Position numbers and translations under genes: made by a program
Part shown: positions 59,568 through 64,000 of the stretch, in pieces
Numbering within the stretch: position 1 is the stretch's first letter
How the letters are laid out: each line of letters starts with the position of its first letter
Notes under the pieces: model-generated
Told to the model about the DNA's origin: nothing
What the model saw: only the letters and a program-made list of their open reading frames with translations
Database searches by the model: none
NCBI RefSeq assembly: GCF_013408305.1
Contig: NZ_JACBZS010000001.1
Coordinates: 1,178,001 to 1,242,000, forward strand
Origin: Naumannella cuiyingiana
Lineage (GTDB): Bacteria > Actinomycetota > Actinomycetes > Propionibacteriales > Propionibacteriaceae
DNA: 64,000 bases
Reading direction: 5' to 3'

Positions 59568-61529
59568 GTGACAGCAGTCAAGAACCTCGACCGGGTCGTG
59601 ATCCGGTTCGCCGGCGACTCCGGCGACGGCATGCAGCTCACCGGCGACCGGTTCACCGCGGACTCGGCGTTGTTCGGCAACGACATCTCCACCCTGCCGA
59701 ACTTCCCAGCCGAGATCCGCGCCCCCGCCGGCACGCTGCCCGGCGTGTCCAGCTTCCAGTTGCACTTCGCCAATTACGACATCCTCACCCCCGGCGATCG
59801 GCCGGACGTGCTGGTCGCGATGAACCCGGCGGCGCTCAAGGCGAACCTGTCCGATCTGCCGCGCGGCGGGCTGATCATCGCCGACAGCGCGGAGTTCACC
59901 AAGCGCAATCTGCAGAAGGTGGGGTACGCCGAGAGCCCGCTGGAGGACGGCTCGCTGGAGGCCTACCAGGTGCACGCGCTGGACCTGACCGGGATGACCG
60001 TCGAGGCCGTGAAGGACTTCGGCCTGTCCCGCAAGGACGCCTCGCGCGCCAAGAACATGTTCGCGCTCGGGCTGTTGAGCTGGCTCTACCACCGACCCGT
60101 GGAGTCGACGCTGGAGTTCTTGTCGACGAAGTTCGCCAACAAGCCCGATATCCGCGACGCCAACCTCACCGCCTTCCGGACCGGCCATGCCTATGGCGAG
60201 ACGACCGAGACCTTCGCGGTCACCTACCAGGTCGACCCGGCGCCGATGCCGACCGGCACCTACCGTCAGATCACCGGCAACACGGCGCTGGCCTACGGCC
60301 TGATCACGGGCGCGCACAAGGCGGGGCTGCCGCTGTTCCTCGGTGCGTACCCGATCACGCCGGCCTCCGACGTCTTGCACGAATTGTCCAAGCACAAGGC
60401 GTTCGGGGTGACGACCTTCCAGGCCGAGGACGAGATCGCCGCGGTCGGCGCGGCGCTCGGCGCGAGCTTCGCGGGACACCTGGGAGTCACCACATCCTCC
60501 GGCCCGGGCGTGTCGCTGAAGATGGAGACGATCAGCCTCGGCGTGATGACCGAGCTGCCCATGATCATCTGCGATGTGCAGCGCGCCGGCCCGTCGACGG
60601 GCATGCCGACCAAGACCGAGCAGGCGGACCTGCTGCAGGTGCTCTACGGCCGCAACGGCGAGGCGCCGGTGCCGGTGCTGGCGGCGCAGACCCCGAGCGA
60701 CTGCTTCGACACGGCGGTGGAGGCGGCGCGCTGGGCGATCAAGTACCGCACCCCGGTCGTCGTGCTCTCCGACGGCTATCTCGCCAACGGAGCGGAGCCG
60801 TGGGAGGTGCCGAATCTGGCGGCGATCGAGCCGATCGATCCGGGCTTCGCGACCGAGCCGAACGGCACCGCGACGGACGCCAAGGGCAACGAGAAGCCGA
60901 CCTTCCTGCCGTACCGGCGCGACGAGGAGACGCTGGCGCGGCCGTGGGCGATCCCGGGGACGGCCGGGCTGGAGCACCGGCTCGGCGGCATCGAGAAGGC
61001 CGACGGCACCGGCAACGTGTCCTACGATCCGGCCAATCACGAGAAGATGATCAACCTGAGGCAGGCCAAGATCGACGGCATCGTGCGCGAGATCCCCGAT
61101 CTCGAGGTCGACGATCCGGACGGCAAGGCGCGGCTGCTGGTGCTGGGCTGGGGTTCGTCCTACGGCCCGATCGCGGCGGCGGTACGCCGGGTGCGCAATG
61201 CCGGCGGGCACATCGCGCAGACGCACCTGCGGCACCTGAACCCGTTCCCGGCCAACCTCGGCGAGGTGCTGCGGCGCTACGACAAGGTGATCGTGCCCGA
61301 GATGAACCTCGGCCAGTTGGCGATGCTGCTGCGCGCGAAGTACCTGGTGGACGTGCAGTCCTATTCGCGGGTACGCGGCCTGCCGATCTCGCTGGCCGAG
61401 CTCGCCCACGACCTGCTGGAGCTGGTCCGCGACGAGGTCGGACCCGTGCCGGAGGAGTCCGAACTGGCCGCGGAGCCGGAGCAGCACGGCCAACACGAAG
61501 TCGTCTTCGATCATGGGAGGCAGCAGTGA
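59568..61529 (+). CDS. korA: 2-oxoacid:ferredoxin oxidoreductase, alpha subunit (gamma-alpha fusion)
   Basis: 653 residues from GTG 59568 (GAAAGG upstream). The N-terminal gamma domain (VVIRFAGDSGDGMQLTGDRF) is fused to the alpha domain: GAYPITPASDVLHELSKH, FQAEDEIAAVGAALGAS, TTSSGPGVSLKMETISL and VPEMNLGQLAMLLRAKYL. With KorB it converts 2-oxoglutarate to succinyl-CoA and reduced ferredoxin. Actinobacteria often use this in place of, or beside, 2-oxoglutarate dehydrogenase. GTGA overlap with korB. Confidence 0.95.
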   Translation: MTAVKNLDRVVIRFAGDSGDGMQLTGDRFTADSALFGNDISTLPNFPAEIRAPAGTLPGVSSFQLHFANYDILTPGDRPDVLVAMNPAALKANLSDLPRGGLIIADSAEFTKRNLQKVGYAESPLEDGSLEAYQVHALDLTGMTVEAVKDFGLSRKDASRAKNMFALGLLSWLYHRPVESTLEFLSTKFANKPDIRDANLTAFRTGHAYGETTETFAVTYQVDPAPMPTGTYRQITGNTALAYGLITGAHKAGLPLFLGAYPITPASDVLHELSKHKAFGVTTFQAEDEIAAVGAALGASFAGHLGVTTSSGPGVSLKMETISLGVMTELPMIICDVQRAGPSTGMPTKTEQADLLQVLYGRNGEAPVPVLAAQTPSDCFDTAVEAARWAIKYRTPVVVLSDGYLANGAEPWEVPNLAAIEPIDPGFATEPNGTATDAKGNEKPTFLPYRRDEETLARPWAIPGTAGLEHRLGGIEKADGTGNVSYDPANHEKMINLRQAKIDGIVREIPDLEVDDPDGKARLLVLGWGSSYGPIAAAVRRVRNAGGHIAQTHLRHLNPFPANLGEVLRRYDKVIVPEMNLGQLAMLLRAKYLVDVQSYSRVRGLPISLAELAHDLLELVRDEVGPVPEESELAAEPEQHGQHEVVFDHGRQQ

Positions 61530-62623
61530 CCGAGGTGATCACGAACGGTTCGACGGCCGGCCCGCGCGGGCTGGCGGGCGTACCCCTGGCCCTGGAACCG
61601 CTGAACCGCAAGGACTTCACCTCCGACCAGGAGGTGCGCTGGTGCCCCGGGTGCGGCGACTATGCCGTGCTCGCGGCGTTCCAGGGGTTCATGCCGCAGA
61701 TCGGCATCCGCAAGGAGAACACCGTGATCGTGTCGGGCATCGGCTGCTCGTCGCGCTTCCCCTACTACGTGGACTCCTACGGGATGCACTCGATCCACGG
61801 CCGCGCGCCCGCGATCGCCACCGGCATCGCCACCGCGCGCGAGGACCTCGGCGTGTGGGTGATCACCGGCGACGGCGACGCCCTGTCGATCGGCGGCAAT
61901 CACCTGATCCACGCACTGCGCCGCAATGTGAACTTCACGATCCTGCTGTTCAACAACCGGATCTACGGGCTGACCAAGGGGCAGTACTCGCCGACATCGG
62001 AGGTCGGCAAGATCACCAAGTCGACGCCGATGGGCTCGCTGGATGCGCCGTTCAACCCGGTGTCGCTGGCGCTCGGGGCCGAGGCCAGCTTCGTCGCCCG
62101 GACCATCGACTCCGACCGGGCGCACCTGACCGAGGTGTTGACCGCCGCCGCGGAGCATCGCGGCGCCGCGCTGGTGGAGATCTACCAGAACTGCCCGATC
62201 TTCAACGACGGCGCGTTCGACGCGATCAAGGACAAGGACACCGCGCCGCAGGCGATCATCCCGCTCAAGCACGGCGAGAAGGTGATCTTCGGCGCCGGCG
62301 AGCTCGGACTGGTACGGGACCCGGTCAGCGGGGAGTTCTCGGTGGCCAAGGTGGCCGAGGTCGGCGAGGACGCCATCGTCGTCCACGACGCTCATCGCGA
62401 CGACCCGTCGTATGCCTTCGCGCTGTCCCGGTTGACCGATGCCGGCGTGCTGAACCGCACCCCGATCGGCATCTTCCGCGATGTTCCCCGGGCCACCTAC
62501 GACGACCTCGCCCGCGAGCAGATCCGGACCGCCCAGGGCGAGCGCCGCGAGGGCGAGCCGTCGGGTGCAGACACCGAGCTGCAGGCCCTCCTCGCCGGCC
62601 GGGACACCTGGACCGTCGCCTGA
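61526..62623 (+). CDS. korB: 2-oxoacid:ferredoxin oxidoreductase, beta subunit
   Basis: 365 residues from GTG 61526 with GGGAGG upstream. The cofactor regions are clear: Cys ligands in RWCPGCGDYAVL, GIGCSSRFPYY and NCPIFND for a [4Fe-4S] cluster, and thiamine diphosphate site GDGDALSIGGNHLIHALRRN with NNRIYGLTKGQ. It forms the catalytic complex with KorA. The 2-oxoglutarate preference is inferred from the gamma-alpha fused architecture. Palindromic repeat copy 4 starts 33 nt after the stop. Confidence 0.95.
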   Translation: MTEVITNGSTAGPRGLAGVPLALEPLNRKDFTSDQEVRWCPGCGDYAVLAAFQGFMPQIGIRKENTVIVSGIGCSSRFPYYVDSYGMHSIHGRAPAIATGIATAREDLGVWVITGDGDALSIGGNHLIHALRRNVNFTILLFNNRIYGLTKGQYSPTSEVGKITKSTPMGSLDAPFNPVSLALGAEASFVARTIDSDRAHLTEVLTAAAEHRGAALVEIYQNCPIFNDGAFDAIKDKDTAPQAIIPLKHGEKVIFGAGELGLVRDPVSGEFSVAKVAEVGEDAIVVHDAHRDDPSYAFALSRLTDAGVLNRTPIGIFRDVPRATYDDLAREQIRTAQGERREGEPSGADTELQALLAGRDTWTVA

Positions 62624-62656
62624 CCTGGTCCCCACGCCACCCCACGCCACCCCCCG

Positions 62657-62720
62657 ATTTGTGTCGTCAGTTATCGCCGCCTGACGGGACCGTCAGGCGG
62701 CGATAACTGACGACACAAAT
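62657..62720. repeat. Palindromic repeat, copy 4
   Basis: The longest perfect copy: 31-nt arms at 62657-62687 and 62690-62720 with a 2-nt centre (GA). The arms contain the 18-nt core, extended outward by ATTT/AAAT and inward by GCCTGACGG. It lies 33 nt past korB and 76 nt before the DUF559-type gene. It could end the korAB transcript, though the same family occurs upstream of genes elsewhere. Confidence 0.95.
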
Positions 62721-62796
62721 CAAGCCCGGGGAAACGGGCTGTGGACAACCCCGCCAGCCGCTGGTTCAGGCGTCGGCGCGGCGGCAGGATCGAGGC

Positions 62797-63717
62797 ATGC
62801 CGAGTCCCGAGCCCTTGCCGCGGGCCCTGCGCGGGCGGGCATTCACGCTGGCCGATGCCGCGGCGTACCCCGTGACCGAGAAGCGACTCCGGGCCAGCGA
62901 TCTGCAATCGCCCAGCCGCGACATCCGAGCGCCGGCGGGCGAGCTTCCCCTCGCCGAGCACGCCCGTGCCGTGCTCGCTCTCACCCCCGATGGATGGGTC
63001 TCCCATGCCAGCGCCGGACAGCTCCACGGCTTCTGGCTGCCGACGAGGTTAGCCTCGGACTCCACCCTCCACATCAGCCGCGGCAACACCTGCGAGCCGG
63101 CGCGCCGGCGACGCGTGCGCGGCCACGCCGCCCGCGTGACGGAGGAGGAGATCACCACCGTCGGCGGCCTGCGCATTGCCACCCGGGCCCGCGCCTGGTT
63201 CGAGCTGCTACCCGCACTCACCCTCGCCGAGGCGGTGATCATCGGGGATCAACTGATCCGGCGGCCGCGGCGCAATCTGGATGCCCACCTCGAACCGTGG
63301 TGCGCGCGGGAGGACCTGGGCCACATCCTGGAGCTGAACGAGTGGCGGGCCGGGGTCGTCCTCGGCCGCGAGGCACATGCCCTGGTCCGCCAGGGGTCGG
63401 ATTCACCGCCGGAGACGCGCCTGCGGCTCGCGATCATCGAGGCCGGACTGCCCGAACCACAGACGCAGCTCCGGCTCGATCCCGACGACCCCCACTCCCC
63501 CGAGGCCGATCTGGGATATCGCCGGGAGCGGATCGCCCTGCAGTACGAGGGCGCGCACCACCGCGACGGCGCACAGCTCAGCAGCGACATCCGCCGCGAC
63601 GAGGCCTGGGTCGGCGGCGGCTGGCGCGTCCTGCGGGCCGACGCCGGCGACCAGCGCACCGACTTCGTCCGGGTCACGACACTGCTCCGCCGGCTGCTCG
63701 CCGCGCGCGCCGCCTGA
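62797..63717 (+). CDS. AbiEi-like / DUF559 endonuclease-fold protein
   Basis: 306 residues. The middle part (GWVSHASAGQLHGFWLP and TVGGLRIATRARAWFELL) resembles the C-terminal domain of AbiEi-type proteins. The end (SPPETRLRLAIIEAGLPEPQ, PEADLGYRRERIALQYEGAHHR, DEAWVGGGWRVLRADA) matches the DUF559/Vsr-like PD-(D/E)xK fold, with candidate active residues E-D-Q-E. This architecture is common and uncharacterised in actinobacteria. It is bracketed by palindromic repeat copies 4 and 5. There is no partner toxin-like gene adjacent. Confidence 0.75.
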   Translation: MPSPEPLPRALRGRAFTLADAAAYPVTEKRLRASDLQSPSRDIRAPAGELPLAEHARAVLALTPDGWVSHASAGQLHGFWLPTRLASDSTLHISRGNTCEPARRRRVRGHAARVTEEEITTVGGLRIATRARAWFELLPALTLAEAVIIGDQLIRRPRRNLDAHLEPWCAREDLGHILELNEWRAGVVLGREAHALVRQGSDSPPETRLRLAIIEAGLPEPQTQLRLDPDDPHSPEADLGYRRERIALQYEGAHHRDGAQLSSDIRRDEAWVGGGWRVLRADAGDQRTDFVRVTTLLRRLLAARAA

Positions 63718-63731
63718 CCCGCCCGATCCCT

Positions 63732-63786
63732 TCGTGAGGTATCGCCGCCCGGACACGCGTGCGGCGGGCGATAACTGACGACACGA
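63732..63786. repeat. Palindromic repeat, copy 5 (degenerate)
   Basis: The right arm is intact (63767-63784). The left arm reads TCGTG-AGGTATCGCC: compared with other copies it has lost 5 nt (TCGTC) and carries one T-to-G change. It ends 7 nt before the GTG start of the rarD-like gene, 14 nt after the DUF559-type gene stop. Confidence 0.85.
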
Positions 63787-63793
63787 TGGGGGC

Positions 63794-64000
63794 GTGGCAA
63801 AGCAGACACCGGCAGCTCCGGCGGAGTCCGGCGCGGGGGTGCTGGCGGCGATCGGGGCGTACGCCATCTGGGGGCTCGTCCCGCTGTTCTGGCCGCTGCT
63901 GAATCGCAGCCAGGCCGTCGAGCTGCTCGCGCACCGGATCGTCTGGGCCTTCGTCGTCGCCGCGTTGATCGCGTTGATCATCGCCCGCCGGCCGCTGCTG
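63794..64000 (+). CDS. rarD: EamA-family transporter RarD (partial, cut by window end)
   Basis: Only the first 69 residues are visible from GTG 63794. After a short Ala-rich N-terminus, VLAAIGAYAIWGLVPLFWPLLNRSQAVELLAHRIVWAFVVAALIALIIARR matches the first two helices of RarD, including the conserved P-L-F and A-H-R-I-V-W-(A/S) residues. RarD proteins are ten-helix drug/metabolite transporters of unknown substrate. The palindromic repeat ends immediately before the start codon. Confidence 0.8.
   Translation, partial: MAKQTPAAPAESGAGVLAAIGAYAIWGLVPLFWPLLNRSQAVELLAHRIVWAFVVAALIALIIARRPLL

Noticed and set aside
59495-62623. A 1042-codon plus-strand frame through korA into korB
   Set aside because: The first two thirds are the wrong frame of korA. 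KorB begins at GTG 61526 with its own ribosome binding site.

Overview
The window is high-G+C DNA (by eye about 70%) from an actinobacterium. Supporting signs are the tRNA-Thr/tRNA-Met/rpmG, hadAB, tRNA-Trp/secE/nusG/rplK/rplA and rplJ/rplL blocks on one strand, a DUF664/DinB protein of the mycothiol-dependent type, two MptB-like mannosyltransferases, a NarL-type two-component system and TANNNT -10 boxes that sit 6-9 nt before start codons. A Propionibacteriales-like genome would fit, but I cannot fix the family from this window.

Layout. 0-9 kb: ribosomal/transcription core on the minus strand (rplL, rplJ, rplA, rplK, nusG, secE, tRNA-Trp), with two zinc alcohol dehydrogenases, an MscS channel, a small membrane protein and a DinB protein inserted between rplJ and rplA. 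8.6-20.4 kb: aspartate aminotransferase diverging from an acyl-CoA ligase; a sensor kinase/response regulator/ABC exporter operon; treZ; murB with hadB-hadA; a LacI regulator. 20.4-27.9 kb: two ABC exporters, each with a divergent TetR regulator, and a His-rich zinc-type CDF exporter. 27.9-35.5 kb: small proteins, an SDR/MarR divergent pair, rpmG, three tRNAs, methyltransferase, MFS carriers and anmK. 35.5-43.5 kb: yajQ, a DyP peroxidase, a hemerythrin, an aldo/keto reductase, a third ABC exporter, exonuclease III and a 3-hydroxyisobutyryl-CoA hydrolase. 43.4-49.4 kb: TMEM175-like channel, two MptB-like mannosyltransferases, an 82-bp tandem repeat, MarR and an APC permease. 49.4-59.4 kb: a complete nitrate assimilation cluster (narK, nitrate reductase, its flavoprotein, nirB, nirD, sirohaem methyltransferase, HemD-wHTH fusion). 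59.5-64 kb: 2-oxoacid:ferredoxin oxidoreductase korAB, a DUF559-type protein and the start of rarD.

Most striking structure: five copies of an intergenic palindrome whose arms contain GTGTCGTCAGTTATCGCC and its complement (5581, 22721, 26677, 62657, 63732). The four intact copies have identical 18-nt arms while inner stems and loops differ but stay self-complementary. Copies 2 and 3 bracket an exporter/regulator block and copies 4 and 5 bracket a single nuclease-fold gene.

How genes work together: narK imports nitrate, the molybdenum reductase and its flavoprotein reduce it to nitrite, NirBD reduce nitrite to ammonium, and SUMT with HemD make the sirohaem NirB needs. The narK and nirB promoters share an architecture (GAAAC, 10 nt, TAGCGT) that suggests one regulator. 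Many transcription units appear leaderless, which also settles several start codons.
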